A DNA stretch of 64,000 bases from Azospirillum brasilense (GCF_007827795.1 NZ_VITI01000015.1:31485-95484), one strand, 5' to 3'. Positions 25,717 to 34,161 are shown, counted from the first letter of the stretch. Numbers and translations are program-made. Notes: generated by a model not told the origin, from the sequence alone.

Positions 25717-26907
25717 GTGAGCCGGGCCGCCGCCCTTCTGTCCGTCGCCGCCGCGCTCCTGTTCGGGGCACCGGCGTGGGGCGCCGATCCGCTGGAGGTC
25801 CGCATCGGCTATCTGACCCGCGCGGAGGAGCCGCGGATTCCCCAGACCTTCCTCGAGCCGGTGTCGGAGGACGAGGGCGTCCAGGGCGCCCGCCTCGCCA
25901 TCGCCGACAACAACACGACCGGGCGGTTCCTCAACCAGCGCTTCGATCTGGTCGAGGTGACGGTGCCGGAAGACGGGCGCGTCGAGGACGCCGTGCGCGA
26001 CCTTGCCGGACAGGGCATCCGCCTGCTCGTCGCCGACCTGAAGGAGGACGCCCTGCTCGCCGCTGCGGCGGCGCCCGAGGCGGGCGACATGCTGATCTTC
26101 AACACCCGCGCCCCGGACGACGATCTGCGCAACGAGCGCTGCCGCGCCAACCTGCTGCACGTCACGCCCAGCCGGCGGATGCAGGCCGACGCGCTGGCCC
26201 AGTATCTCGCGTCGCGGAAATGGATGAACTGGCTGCTGGTGGTCGGGCGGACGCCGCAGGACGCCGCCTACGCCGACGCGATCCGCGCCGCCGCCAAGCG
26301 CTACCGCGCCAAAATCGTCGAGGAAAAGCGCTGGACCTTCGAGGACGCGAACCGCCGCGTCGACACCGGCCACGTCACCGTCCAGTCAGAAATCCTCACC
26401 TTCACCCAGGGCACCGAGCACGACGTGCTGGTCGTCGCCGACGAGGCGGACGGGTTCGGCGAGTATCTGCTGTATCAGACGTGGCTGCCCCGCCCGGTCG
26501 TCGGTACCCACGGGCTCGTCCCGACCGCGTGGTCGCGCGTGCACGAGCAGTGGGGGGCGACGCAGATCCACAGCCGCTTCGAACGGCAGGCCGGGCGCTG
26601 GATGCGTCCGCGCGACTACACCGCCTGGATGGCCGTCCGCGCCGTGGGCGAGGCGGCGACGCGCACCAAGTCCGCCGACCCCGCGGCGCTTGCCGCCTTC
26701 GTGCGCGGCCCGGATTTCGCCCTGCCGGCCTTCAAGGGGCAGGGGCTGACCTTCCGCGACTGGGACGGACAGCTTCGGCAGCCGGTGCTGCTGGCCGGGC
26801 CGCGGGTGCTCGTCTCGGTGTCGCCGCAGCCGGGCTACCTGCACCAGTTCTCGGAACTCGACACGCTCGGCGACGACCGCCCGGAAAGCCGGTGCCGCAA
26901 CCGCTGA
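25717..26907 (+). CDS. PQQ-dehydrogenase-associated ABC substrate-binding protein
   Basis: This is a 396-residue periplasmic binding protein of the Leu/Ile/Val type. With GTG 25717 the signal peptide reads VSRAAALLSVAAALLFGAPAW followed by GAD. The mature part has IGYLTRAEEPRIPQTF, then ARLAIADNNTTGRFL, typical of the family found with PQQ-dependent alcohol dehydrogenases and an ABC-2 exporter-like system. An upstream ATG at 25591 would add 42 residues overlapping fhcC and hide the signal peptide, so I reject it. Ligand unknown. The beta-propeller, ATPase and permease genes follow on the same strand. Confidence 0.85.
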   Translation: MSRAAALLSVAAALLFGAPAWGADPLEVRIGYLTRAEEPRIPQTFLEPVSEDEGVQGARLAIADNNTTGRFLNQRFDLVEVTVPEDGRVEDAVRDLAGQGIRLLVADLKEDALLAAAAAPEAGDMLIFNTRAPDDDLRNERCRANLLHVTPSRRMQADALAQYLASRKWMNWLLVVGRTPQDAAYADAIRAAAKRYRAKIVEEKRWTFEDANRRVDTGHVTVQSEILTFTQGTEHDVLVVADEADGFGEYLLYQTWLPRPVVGTHGLVPTAWSRVHEQWGATQIHSRFERQAGRWMRPRDYTAWMAVRAVGEAATRTKSADPAALAAFVRGPDFALPAFKGQGLTFRDWDGQLRQPVLLAGPRVLVSVSPQPGYLHQFSELDTLGDDRPESRCRNR

Positions 26908-26946
26908 GAAAAGCCCCGGCAGGGGGCAACCATGGGAGGGACCATC

Positions 26947-27927
26947 ATGTCGTTAACCGGAGGAGCCGCCCGGATCGGCGCTTTAGCGCTGCTGGGCTTC
27001 GTCATCGCCCCGTCCGCGCAGGCGGACACCATCTTCGTGTCGAACGAGAAGAGCAACACCGTCTCGGTGGTGGACGGCGGCAAGCTGCAGGTGGTCGCCA
27101 CGATCAAGGTCGGGCGCCGGCCGCGCGGCATCACCTTCAACGAGGACATGACGCGGATCTTCGTCTGCGTCGGCGACGACAACCGGATCGACGTCATCGA
27201 CGTGGCGACCCAGAAGGTCGTCGACCGGCTCCCGTCCGGCCCCGATCCGGAGCTGTTCGTCCTGGACCCGCAGGGGCACCGGCTCTACGTCGCCAACGAG
27301 GACGACAACATGGTCTCGGTGGTGGACATCGCCAGCAAGAAGATCATCGGCGAGATCCAGGTGGGGGTGGAGCCGGAGGGCATGGGCGTCAGCCCGGACG
27401 GCAAGATCCTGGTGAACACGTCCGAGACGACGAACATGGCGCATTTCATCGACACGGACTCCCACAAGATCATCGACAACGTGCTGGTCGATGCGCGCCC
27501 CCGCGTCGCCCAGTTCACCGGGGACGGGCGGTTCGTCTGGGTGTCGTCGGAGGTCGGCGGGACGGTCAGCGTCATCGACGCGGCCTCCCGCAAGCTCGTC
27601 CACAAGATCGGCTTCGCGGTCCAGGGCGTCCCGCGGGAGTCGATCCAGCCGGTCGGCATCCAGTTGACCAGCGACGGGCAGCGCGCCTTCGTCGCCCTCG
27701 GCCCGGCCAACCGGGTCGCCGAGATCGACGCCAGGACCTACGAGGTGAAGCGCTACCACCTCGTTGGCCAGCGCGTCTGGAATCTGGCGCTGTCGCCGGA
27801 CGAGAAGCGTCTCTACACGACGAACGGCGTCAGCAACGACATGTCGGTGATGGACCTGGAGCGCGGCCGGGTCGTGAAGTCGATCTCGGTCGGCGGCGCG
27901 CCCTGGGGCGTGATCGTCAAGCCGTGA
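26947..27927 (+). CDS. PQQ-dependent catabolism-associated YVTN beta-propeller protein
   Basis: This 326-residue secreted protein has a signal peptide (ALLGFVIAPSAQA) followed by seven or so YVTN-type blades, e.g. IFVSNEKSNTVSVVDGG, LYVANEDDNMVSVVDIAS and LYTTNGVSNDMSVMDLERG. The family co-occurs with PQQ dehydrogenases and the associated ABC genes; it is periplasmic and of unknown biochemical role, perhaps a scaffold or a dehydrogenase-like subunit without cofactor. GGAGGG lies six bases before ATG 26947; ATG 26932 with its own AGGGGG is a possible alternative that adds five residues. Confidence 0.87.
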   Translation: MSLTGGAARIGALALLGFVIAPSAQADTIFVSNEKSNTVSVVDGGKLQVVATIKVGRRPRGITFNEDMTRIFVCVGDDNRIDVIDVATQKVVDRLPSGPDPELFVLDPQGHRLYVANEDDNMVSVVDIASKKIIGEIQVGVEPEGMGVSPDGKILVNTSETTNMAHFIDTDSHKIIDNVLVDARPRVAQFTGDGRFVWVSSEVGGTVSVIDAASRKLVHKIGFAVQGVPRESIQPVGIQLTSDGQRAFVALGPANRVAEIDARTYEVKRYHLVGQRVWNLALSPDEKRLYTTNGVSNDMSVMDLERGRVVKSISVGGAPWGVIVKP

Positions 27928-27935
27928 CGTCATAG

Positions 27936-28053
27936 CCCTCTCCCCTCCGGGGAGAGGGTGGCCCGAAGGGCCGGTGAGGGGGTTGCGCTTGTGCCGGACG
28001 TCCCAACACGCGCAACCCCCCTCACCCTAACCCTCTCCCCGGAGGGGAGAGGG
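27936..28053. repeat. Dispersed intergenic palindromic repeat, short copy
   Basis: This is a 118-base imperfect inverted repeat. The left arm begins CCCTCTCCCCTCCGGGGAG and continues with GGCCCGAAGGGCC and GTGAGGGGG; the right arm mirrors it, ending CCCCGGAGGGGAGAGGG. Each arm is itself a hairpin. It lies between the beta-propeller and ABC-ATPase genes, where it could act as a processing or termination structure. The same element recurs at 51903. Confidence 0.9.
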
Positions 28054-28090
28054 GATTTCACAGGTGGTTGCTCCCGGCGATGGAGACGAC

Positions 28091-28885
28091 ATGGATTGCT
28101 TCGAAACCGCGCCTCCCGAACCGCGTGCCATTCCCGGCGGCGCCCCGGCGGACCCCATCCTGGCGGTCGAGGGGCTGAGCCACAGCTTCGGGGCGCGGGT
28201 GGCGCTGGACGGCGTGTCGTTCGGCGTTCCCGCGGGGCGGTTCACCGTGCTGCTGGGGCTCAACGGCGCCGGCAAGACGACGCTCTTCTCCCTGATCACG
28301 CGCATCTACAACACCCGCCGGGGAAGCATCCGGGTCTTCGGCTTCGACATGCGCCGGCACCCGGCCCAGGCGCTGGCCCGCATCGGCGTGGTGTTCCAGC
28401 AGCCGACGCTCGACCCGGACCTGACCGTCATTCAGAATCTGCGCTATCACGGCGGGCTGCACGGTCTGGCCTCCGCCGACATCGAGGCGCGGGCGGGGGA
28501 GGAACTGGCCCGTATCGGCTTGGCCGAGCGCGCGGACGAGCGCGTGCGCACCCTGTCCGGCGGGCAGCGGCGGCGGGTGGAGATCGCCCGCGCGCTGCTG
28601 CACCGACCGAGCCTTCTGCTGCTGGACGAACCGACCGTCGGGCTCGACATCGAACTGCGCCGGCAGGTGCTCGATCATGTGCATGACCTCTGCCGGGAAC
28701 GGGGATTGGCCGTGCTCTGGGCGACCCACCTGATCGACGAGGCGCGCGACGGGGACGGCGTCGTGGTGCTGCACGGTGGGCGCGTGCTGGCGAGCGGGCT
28801 GGTGGAGGAACTGCGCGCCGCCGCTGGCGTCGCGACGCTGGGCGACGCTTTCGCCCGCCTGACGGAGAAGAAGGTGCGGCAATGA
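28091..28885 (+). CDS. PQQ-associated ABC transporter ATP-binding protein
   Basis: This is a 264-residue ATPase. Walker A is GLNGAGKTTLF, Q-loop VVFQQPTLD, signature LSGGQRRRVEIARAL, Walker B LLLLDEPTVGLD, and the H-loop is in WATHLIDEA. It is of the type that pairs with ABC-2 permeases and is known from PQQ-dependent alcohol oxidation gene sets. ATG 28091 is preceded by GGAG; a GTG at 28064 would extend it into the repeat element. The permease gene overlaps its stop as ATGA. Substrate and direction are not known. Confidence 0.9.
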   Translation: MDCFETAPPEPRAIPGGAPADPILAVEGLSHSFGARVALDGVSFGVPAGRFTVLLGLNGAGKTTLFSLITRIYNTRRGSIRVFGFDMRRHPAQALARIGVVFQQPTLDPDLTVIQNLRYHGGLHGLASADIEARAGEELARIGLAERADERVRTLSGGQRRRVEIARALLHRPSLLLLDEPTVGLDIELRRQVLDHVHDLCRERGLAVLWATHLIDEARDGDGVVVLHGGRVLASGLVEELRAAAGVATLGDAFARLTEKKVRQ

Positions 28886-29697
28886 ACGCGACGCTCTACT
28901 GGCGCTGCCTGCGCGCGGTCATCGTCCGCGAGGGGCTGCGCTTCGTGCACCAGCGCGAGCGGTTCTTCGCCGCCCTGGTGCGGCCTCTGGTCTGGCTGGG
29001 CATCTTCGCGGTGGGCTTCCGGGCGGTGCTCGGCCTGTCGATCATCCCGCCCTACGAGACCTACATTCTCTATGAGGACTACGTGACGCCGGGGCTGGTG
29101 GGGATGATCCAGCTCTTCAACGGGATGCAGAGTTCGCTGTCCATGGTCTACGACCGGGAGATGGGCAGCATGAAGACCCTGCTGGTCAGCCCGCTGCCGC
29201 GCTGGTACCTGCTGGTCTGCAAGCTGCTGGCCGGCGTTCTGGTGTCGATCGCCCAGGTCTATGTCTTCTTCGCCATCGCCTGGTTCTGGGGCGTCCAGCC
29301 GCCGGAACTCGGCTATCTCGCGGTGCTGCCGGCGCTGGTGCTGAGCGGGCTGATGCTGGGCGCGCTCGGTCTTTTGCTGTCCTCCTTCATCAGGCAGCTG
29401 GAGAATTTCGCGGGCGTGATGAACTTCGTCATCTTCCCGATGTTCTTCGCCTCCTCCGCGCTGTATCCGCTGTGGCGCATCCGTGAGGGCAGCCCGACGC
29501 TCGCCTGGATCGCTGGGATCAACCCCTTCACGCAGGCCGTCGAGCTGATCCGCTTCGCTCTGTATCTGCAGTTCAACGGCACGGCGTTCCTCGCCGTCAC
29601 CGCCTGCCTTGTGCTGTTCCTGGGGGCGGCGATCCTCGCCTACGATCCCGGGCGAGGCTTTTGGGTCCGCCGCGGCGGACCGGCGGAACAGGGATGA
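28882..29697 (+). CDS. ABC-2 type permease, PQQ-associated
   Basis: This 271-residue integral membrane protein has about six hydrophobic segments, an ABC-2 architecture. Conserved family stretches are RPLVWLGIFAVGFRAVLG, MVYDREMGSMKTLLVSPLPRW and the C-terminal PFTQAVELIRFALY. ABC-2 permeases usually export. Its coupling to a periplasmic binding protein gene two genes upstream is unusual but recurrent in PQQ alcohol-dehydrogenase gene sets. It probably moves a compound linked to alcohol oxidation across the inner membrane; identity unknown. Confidence 0.88.
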   Translation: MNATLYWRCLRAVIVREGLRFVHQRERFFAALVRPLVWLGIFAVGFRAVLGLSIIPPYETYILYEDYVTPGLVGMIQLFNGMQSSLSMVYDREMGSMKTLLVSPLPRWYLLVCKLLAGVLVSIAQVYVFFAIAWFWGVQPPELGYLAVLPALVLSGLMLGALGLLLSSFIRQLENFAGVMNFVIFPMFFASSALYPLWRIREGSPTLAWIAGINPFTQAVELIRFALYLQFNGTAFLAVTACLVLFLGAAILAYDPGRGFWVRRGGPAEQG

Positions 29698-29791
29698 CGG
29701 GACAGACGGAACCGCCCCCGGCGACCTCCGGTTGATGGAGCAGACGACCGTCCGGTCATCCCGCCGGGCGGGCTCGGGTGGAGGAAACGTC

Positions 29792-29974
29792 ATGACGGGA
29801 AATTCCGACAAGGCTCAGGACCAGCCGCGTGGCGAGAAGAGCGTTCTCGGCAGCGAGCAGGAATTCAAGAAGGACCAACCGCAGGACGCCGGGCGGGACG
29901 AGCGGGCGAAGGAGGACATCGGCCGCATGGGCGAAGCGTCCCGCCAGAACCGCAGCACGAAGGACGCGGGTTAG
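29792..29974 (+). CDS. Small hydrophilic protein, unknown function
   Basis: This 60-residue, highly charged protein (MTGNSDKAQDQPRGEKSVLG...) is rich in Lys, Asp, Gln and Arg, with no signal peptide, membrane segment or cysteine; it is probably intrinsically disordered. GGAGG is seven bases before ATG 29792, and the codon usage agrees with neighbours, which supports a real gene. It sits between the ABC permease and a secreted Ser/Gly-rich protein. No family recognised; stress-type hydrophilic proteins look similar. Confidence 0.6.
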   Translation: MTGNSDKAQDQPRGEKSVLGSEQEFKKDQPQDAGRDERAKEDIGRMGEASRQNRSTKDAG

Positions 29975-30026
29975 AGGCGCCCGATCGTCCCCAGATTCGT
30001 CCAACATCATCCCGGAGGACAGGTCC

Positions 30027-30431
30027 ATGAAACATTTGCACATCCTGGCCGGTGCGTCTCTGCTGGCCTTTGCGTCGGCCGCGGCGTCGGTTCCGGCGTC
30101 GGCCCAAACCACGGGCGGCGCGACGCCTCAAGGCTCCGGAAGCCAAAGCTCCAGCCCATCGACCGGCGCTCTGCCGGACAACTCCCTGGCCGGGCAGCGG
30201 CAGGGCACCGTCGGCGGCGGAGTCACTCAAGGCGGCGGACAAAGCGGTACGTCCGGCACCTCCATGCCTGACTCGCCGGCGTCCGGTGCGGCGGGCGGTT
30301 CCACGAGCGGCACCGGGGCGCTGCCGGACAACTCCCTGGCCGGGCAGCGGCAGGGCACCATAGGCGGTGGCTCGGTATCGCAGGGCGGCAACGCCACCTC
30401 CCAGCCGCCGAAGCAGGGTTCCGGGCAGTAG
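30027..30431 (+). CDS. Secreted Ser/Gly-rich protein with internal duplication
   Basis: This 134-residue protein has a signal peptide (ILAGASLLAFASAAASVPASA) and a low-complexity mature part. The block TGALPDNSLAGQRQGT occurs twice, followed by VGGG or IGGG, and the two DNA copies are also nearly identical. It has no cysteine and no predicted fold. GGAGG precedes ATG 30027. It is convergent with the mfnB gene (12 bases apart). Function unknown; presence among periplasmic quinoprotein accessories is only contextual evidence. Confidence 0.72.
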   Translation: MKHLHILAGASLLAFASAAASVPASAQTTGGATPQGSGSQSSSPSTGALPDNSLAGQRQGTVGGGVTQGGGQSGTSGTSMPDSPASGAAGGSTSGTGALPDNSLAGQRQGTIGGGSVSQGGNATSQPPKQGSGQ

Positions 30432-30443
30432 CGGAGCGCGCGT

Positions 30444-31148
30444 TCAACCGGTGAGGGGCTGTTCCGGGACGGCGTCGCGGACCGCTGCCAGCGCGGCCGA
30501 GTCCAGCGCGCCGCCCCGGTTTCCGTCGGCGCACAGGGCCGTGCGGAAGCCGAGATAATCGGGTGCGAGCGGCAGCAATGTCGGAATGTCGTCCAGGCGC
30601 AGTGAGCCGGCGAGCCCGGTGAGCAGGCCGAAGCCGCGCGCCTGTGAGAGGAAACGCGCCAACTTGTCCCTCGTCTTGTGCCGCAGCAACCCGCCCGTGC
30701 CCTTGCCGGCGGTGTCGAGCATGGCCCCGGCGAAGCCGGCTTGCGCAAGGTCGGGAAGCAGGCGATTGGCATCGGTCCAGAGATCGGCGAACAGCACGGC
30801 GACGATGCGGGTACCCCGTTGCGCTTCGGGCGCCAACGCGGCCACGCAGGCCGCCGGGTCGCCGGACGGAAGCAGGCCGATTTTCACGTAATCGACGCCG
30901 CAGGCCCAGGTTTGGACCACGCGCTGCGACACGATTGCCGAGTCCATCGGCAGATCGCCCACCGTGGCGCTTAGCGGCGGGCGGGCGGACCATCGGTGGG
31001 CCATATTGACGGCGCTGATGATGCTGTCCAAAGGCCATGCGCCGAGCGCACCGGCCTTAGGGTCCTTCAAATCAAGGATGTCCGCCCCGCCCCGTGCGGC
31101 GAGCGTCAGCTCCTCTAGGGACGCGACACTGGCGAGCAGCCGGGTCAT
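30444..31148 (-). CDS. mfnB: (5-formylfuran-3-yl)methyl phosphate synthase MfnB
   Basis: This 234-residue TIM-barrel protein opens LLASVASLEELTLAARGGAD, continues ILDLKDPKAGALGAWP and has the active-site strand VDYVKIGLLP. These match MfnB, which makes the furan phosphate precursor of methanofuran from two glyceraldehyde-3-phosphate molecules. The catalytic lysines of the family (in LKDPKAG and YVKIG) are present. Its start overlaps the DUF447 gene stop as ATGA. It is the last gene of the folB-like/kinase/DHPS-like/DUF447/mfnB operon. Confidence 0.9.
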   Translation of the reverse strand: MTRLLASVASLEELTLAARGGADILDLKDPKAGALGAWPLDSIISAVNMAHRWSARPPLSATVGDLPMDSAIVSQRVVQTWACGVDYVKIGLLPSGDPAACVAALAPEAQRGTRIVAVLFADLWTDANRLLPDLAQAGFAGAMLDTAGKGTGGLLRHKTRDKLARFLSQARGFGLLTGLAGSLRLDDIPTLLPLAPDYLGFRTALCADGNRGGALDSAALAAVRDAVPEQPLTG

Positions 31149-31723
31149 GGCGTTTCCTCCCCGCTCGCCCGGTGTTCGGCGATGCGGTCAAGCAGCCAGC
31201 CCCACGCTTCCAACTCCACAGCGCTGGCGGTCTTGCCGATGGCGATGGACAGATACGCGATCTCCCGGTCGATTTTCTCGGGCGGCAGGAGATGCAGGCG
31301 GCTGACCAGGATCGCTCCCTCCACCACGGCGGCCTGCGCCCGGTTGAAGCCACGGAAGGGGCGGTGGGTGACAAGATGCACCGGGCGGCAGTCCAGGCGC
31401 GGGCGCTCGCCGTCGTCCTCCACCGCGGCTACTTCCAGTTCCTCATGAGCCAGCGCCCCGGCGAGCACCGCTCCGCGGATGCGCTCCGCCGGGACGGTCG
31501 GCCAGTCGCGCCGCCGTCCGGTGACGCAGCCGGCGAACACCCGGACGTCGTCGGTGAAGTTCACCACCGCGCAGCGCGTGGCGAGCAGGTTGTCGAGCGT
31601 GCGCGATGGGCGGAAAGGGGCCAGCACATAGCCGGTCTCGGTCACCGTGGCTCCCATGGGCGCCACGTGGACGTTGCCCGCCGCGTCGCAGCTCGTGATG
31701 ATGGTTTCGCGGATGAAGGTCAC
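31145..31723 (-). CDS. DUF447-family flavoprotein-like protein
   Basis: This 192-residue protein resembles archaeal DUF447 proteins with a split-barrel FMN-binding fold: FIRETIITSCDAAGNVHVAPMG at the N-terminus, then LDNLLATRCAVVNFTDDVRVFAG and a C-terminal helical pair. In methylotrophs it is found with H4MPT/methanofuran genes; reaction unknown. The start is a GTG at 31723 that overlaps the preceding stop as GTGA, with GGAGG nine bases upstream. Cofactor binding is inferred from the family, not visible directly. Confidence 0.8.
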   Translation of the reverse strand: MTFIRETIITSCDAAGNVHVAPMGATVTETGYVLAPFRPSRTLDNLLATRCAVVNFTDDVRVFAGCVTGRRRDWPTVPAERIRGAVLAGALAHEELEVAAVEDDGERPRLDCRPVHLVTHRPFRGFNRAQAAVVEGAILVSRLHLLPPEKIDREIAYLSIAIGKTASAVELEAWGWLLDRIAEHRASGEETP

Positions 31724-33084
31724 GTCCCGCGTCCTCCGCCGTCCGGCGCGTTCACCGCCGCGCCCCAGCGCAACTCGTTGTCCTGGCTGTAGCGCTTGCC
31801 GAGCTGCCAGGCGATCTGCGCGCGGGCCAGTTCCGCCCCGAGATAGAAGGCGTGCCCCATATCGGTGCGGGGATCGATGTGCGGGAGCAGGGCGAAGGGA
31901 TCGCCGGCCACATGGTGCCCATCGCGGTTGTAGAGATGGAGCCCCTGTTCCGTCACCTCGATCCGGTAGTTCGGGTCGCGGATGCGGGCGGCGAGGTCGG
32001 CCACCTGCGCCGGCGTGCTGGTGAAGGGCTTGCGGTCGCGCAGGCAGAGCAGGGCGTCGCCGAAGTTGCGGGGCAGGGCGCCGGCCTCCGCGGCGGCGAA
32101 GAACTGACGCCGTGCCGCGTCGAACTCGCGGATGGTCCGGCGGCAATGCGGACTGACCTGCACCGTCAGGATGTGGTCGATGCGCAGTTCGGAGACGATC
32201 CCCATCAGCAGCGCTGTCATCCCCGGCGTGTCGGCGTCGGTCAGTTCGGTGACGTTGCCGACCCCCATCAGGATTTCCAGGTCGGGATGGCGCGCCCGGA
32301 CCTCGCGGTAGCGAAGCAGGGAGTCGGTGAAGCCGTGATGGATCGGTTCCAGGATCGGGTCGGCGATGCAACGCCGGCCCTCGCCGCGGATCGTGTCCAG
32401 CGCCCGGTCGAGCGACGGCAGGTCGCTTGGCGTGGTGGGGATGACGATGGGCACCGCGTCGGTCTCGCGGGCGACCCAGGCGGTTTCCTCGGTCAGGCTG
32501 AGCAGGTAGGAGGCGCCCGCCGCGGCGCCGCGCAACAGCTCCCTGGGGTCGAGGGAATCGACGCTGACCGTGTGACCGGCCTCGCGCAGCGCCGTCACCG
32601 CTTCCTCGAGATGGGGAAAGGGATGGTCGGGCAACCCGCCGAGGTCGATCACGTCGGCCCCGTCCGCCGTGAAGCGGGTGGCGCGTTCCAGGATCGCCGG
32701 CACGCCGAGCAGCGGCGCCTCGACGATCTCGGCGAAGATCCTGGTGCGGTAGCGGCTGAGATCGAGCGGGGCGGCCTGACGTCGGAAGTGCTGGGGCAGG
32801 TCATCCAGCTCGTCGGGGCCGCGCTCGAAGGGCACGCCGAAATGGGCGGACAGCCGTTCGAGGTCGCCTCGGAACCGGCCCGGCAGCAGCACGAGGTCGG
32901 CACCCTCGGTCGAGGCGAGGCGGCGCAGCACGATCTCCGTCGTCGCCAGCGCCGCGACCTTGATGCCGAGATTGACCACGGTGGTGCGGAACTCCAGCGG
33001 CTCCAAGGAGGCAAGCACATGGCGTAGGCGCGGTTCGGCCAGCGTGCCGGTCAGGAACAGGACATGTTCGGGGCGCTCAGCCAT
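31720..33084 (-). CDS. Dihydropteroate synthase-like protein of H4MPT biosynthesis
   Basis: This 454-residue protein has an N-terminal domain (FLTGTLAEPRLRHVL... VNLGIKVAALATTEIVLRRL) followed by a pterin-binding TIM barrel: GADVIDLGG near residue 175, VSVDSLDPRELL, CIADPILEPIHHGF and ILMGVGNVTELTDADTPG. It corresponds to the DHPS-related proteins of methylotroph and methanogen clusters, expected to join the pterin pyrophosphate to beta-RFAP-derived ribofuranosylaminobenzene phosphate. ATG 33084 has AGGA five bases upstream and overlaps the kinase stop by eight bases. Assignment of the precise substrate is inferred. Confidence 0.83.
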   Translation of the reverse strand: MAERPEHVLFLTGTLAEPRLRHVLASLEPLEFRTTVVNLGIKVAALATTEIVLRRLASTEGADLVLLPGRFRGDLERLSAHFGVPFERGPDELDDLPQHFRRQAAPLDLSRYRTRIFAEIVEAPLLGVPAILERATRFTADGADVIDLGGLPDHPFPHLEEAVTALREAGHTVSVDSLDPRELLRGAAAGASYLLSLTEETAWVARETDAVPIVIPTTPSDLPSLDRALDTIRGEGRRCIADPILEPIHHGFTDSLLRYREVRARHPDLEILMGVGNVTELTDADTPGMTALLMGIVSELRIDHILTVQVSPHCRRTIREFDAARRQFFAAAEAGALPRNFGDALLCLRDRKPFTSTPAQVADLAARIRDPNYRIEVTEQGLHLYNRDGHHVAGDPFALLPHIDPRTDMGHAFYLGAELARAQIAWQLGKRYSQDNELRWGAAVNAPDGGGRGT

Positions 33085-33718
33085 CGGCGTCCTGGTGGTC
33101 GGCGGGAAGGGTAAGGTGGGTTCCACACGGGTTGCCCCGGTCCAGCGCCCTGGCGAAGCGCCGATGATCGTCCCGCGACACGCACCAGACGGCCCCGCCG
33201 AAGCGCGCCATGCGATCCGGCAAGGCCGGATCGACGACGCCTTCCGTGGCGAGCTGCGTCACGGGGGCGACGGCGTCCGGCAATGGAGTGGACTTGACGA
33301 GGACCGCGCAGGTGGCGTCGAGCGCACCGGCCAGCCAGACCGCCAGACTGTCTGACGTGACGTCCCAGCTCTCCGCCACGTCGGCATCGTCCGCGAGGGG
33401 GAGCGGCATCCAGACGGTCGGGCTCGGCCGGCCGCGCAGGTCGGCGAGGCTGCGGGCGGGTGTCAGCCGCGGCTCGAGGTCCGCCAGGGCGGTTCCGTAC
33501 TGCTCCATGGCGAGCAGGGCCATGCGGTGTGCGGCGCGGTCGCCGAAGCCAAGCACCGGTTGGGCGTCGCGGACGGCGTCGGCGAAGGGACCGCCGCCGG
33601 GGACGATCACGACGCGCAGGCGTCGCGCCGCGGCCAGGATCTCCAGCCAGCGCCGCAATTCCGGGGCGCGCCAAAGGCTGCCGCCCAGCTTCACGACCCA
33701 CAGCGGCGCGCTGCTCAT
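33077..33718 (-). CDS. Amino-acid-kinase-family protein, MfnE-like
   Basis: This is a 213-residue kinase of the amino acid kinase fold: WVVKLGGSLW at the N-terminus, VIVPGGGPFADAVR, and ESWDVTSDSLAVWLAGAL in the C-terminal half. Archaeal MfnE of this family phosphorylates the aminomethylfuran phosphate to its pyrophosphate during methanofuran synthesis. The neighbouring mfnB supports the same role here. It overlaps the FolB-like gene stop as ATGA. Confidence 0.82.
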   Translation of the reverse strand: MSSAPLWVVKLGGSLWRAPELRRWLEILAAARRLRVVIVPGGGPFADAVRDAQPVLGFGDRAAHRMALLAMEQYGTALADLEPRLTPARSLADLRGRPSPTVWMPLPLADDADVAESWDVTSDSLAVWLAGALDATCAVLVKSTPLPDAVAPVTQLATEGVVDPALPDRMARFGGAVWCVSRDDHRRFARALDRGNPCGTHLTLPADHQDADG

Positions 33719-34161
33719 GATCCCGCCTGTGCCCCATCCGGCCGTGCGCGCTCCCGACAGCGCTCGATGACAACGCCGACGCCGCCGGATTCCGGAACGA
33801 CGTCCAGCTTCTCCACATGCACCCGCGCGCGGGTCACCTCCGGGTTGGAGAAGCACAAGGCGAGAATCCGGTCGCCGAGCGTCTCGACGAGGTTGATGTG
33901 GGCGCCGTCGCGCAGGGCGCGGATGCCGTCGATCAGGAAGTCGTAGGACAGCACCTCGTCCAGGCTGTCGGTCATCGGCCGGTCGGGCCAGGGCAGCGTC
34001 AGCGAGACGTTGATCCGGACGCGCTGCGTGCGTTCTTTCTCCTGGTCCCAGACGCCGATCCGGAACTGGTCCACATAGTCGCGCAGCGTGATGTCGTAGT
34101 ACCGGACGCGGCTCGCCGCCGGGCGGTACGGCACATAGGAGAGCAAAGCGTCGTCGGCCAA
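33715..34161 (-). CDS. Dihydroneopterin aldolase-like protein (FolB family)
   Basis: This 148-residue protein has the FolB fold: YYDITLRDYVDQFRIGVWDQEK, RVRINVSLTL, the ETLGDRILALCF helix and VHVEKLDVVPESGGVGV. It should cleave dihydroneopterin to the hydroxymethylpterin used in the H4MPT pterin branch. The N-terminal LLSYVPYRPAASRVRYY is longer than in folate FolB. The start is TTG 34161 with a strong GGAGGAGG five bases upstream; no better ATG exists. It is the first gene of a five-gene, mostly overlapping operon. Confidence 0.83.
   Translation of the reverse strand: MADDALLSYVPYRPAASRVRYYDITLRDYVDQFRIGVWDQEKERTQRVRINVSLTLPWPDRPMTDSLDEVLSYDFLIDGIRALRDGAHINLVETLGDRILALCFSNPEVTRARVHVEKLDVVPESGGVGVVIERCRERARPDGAQAGS

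Noticed and set aside
27936..28053. Considered as a CRISPR repeat or tRNA-like structure
   Set aside because: Only two copies in the window, no regular spacers, and no cloverleaf; it is an intergenic palindromic repeat.
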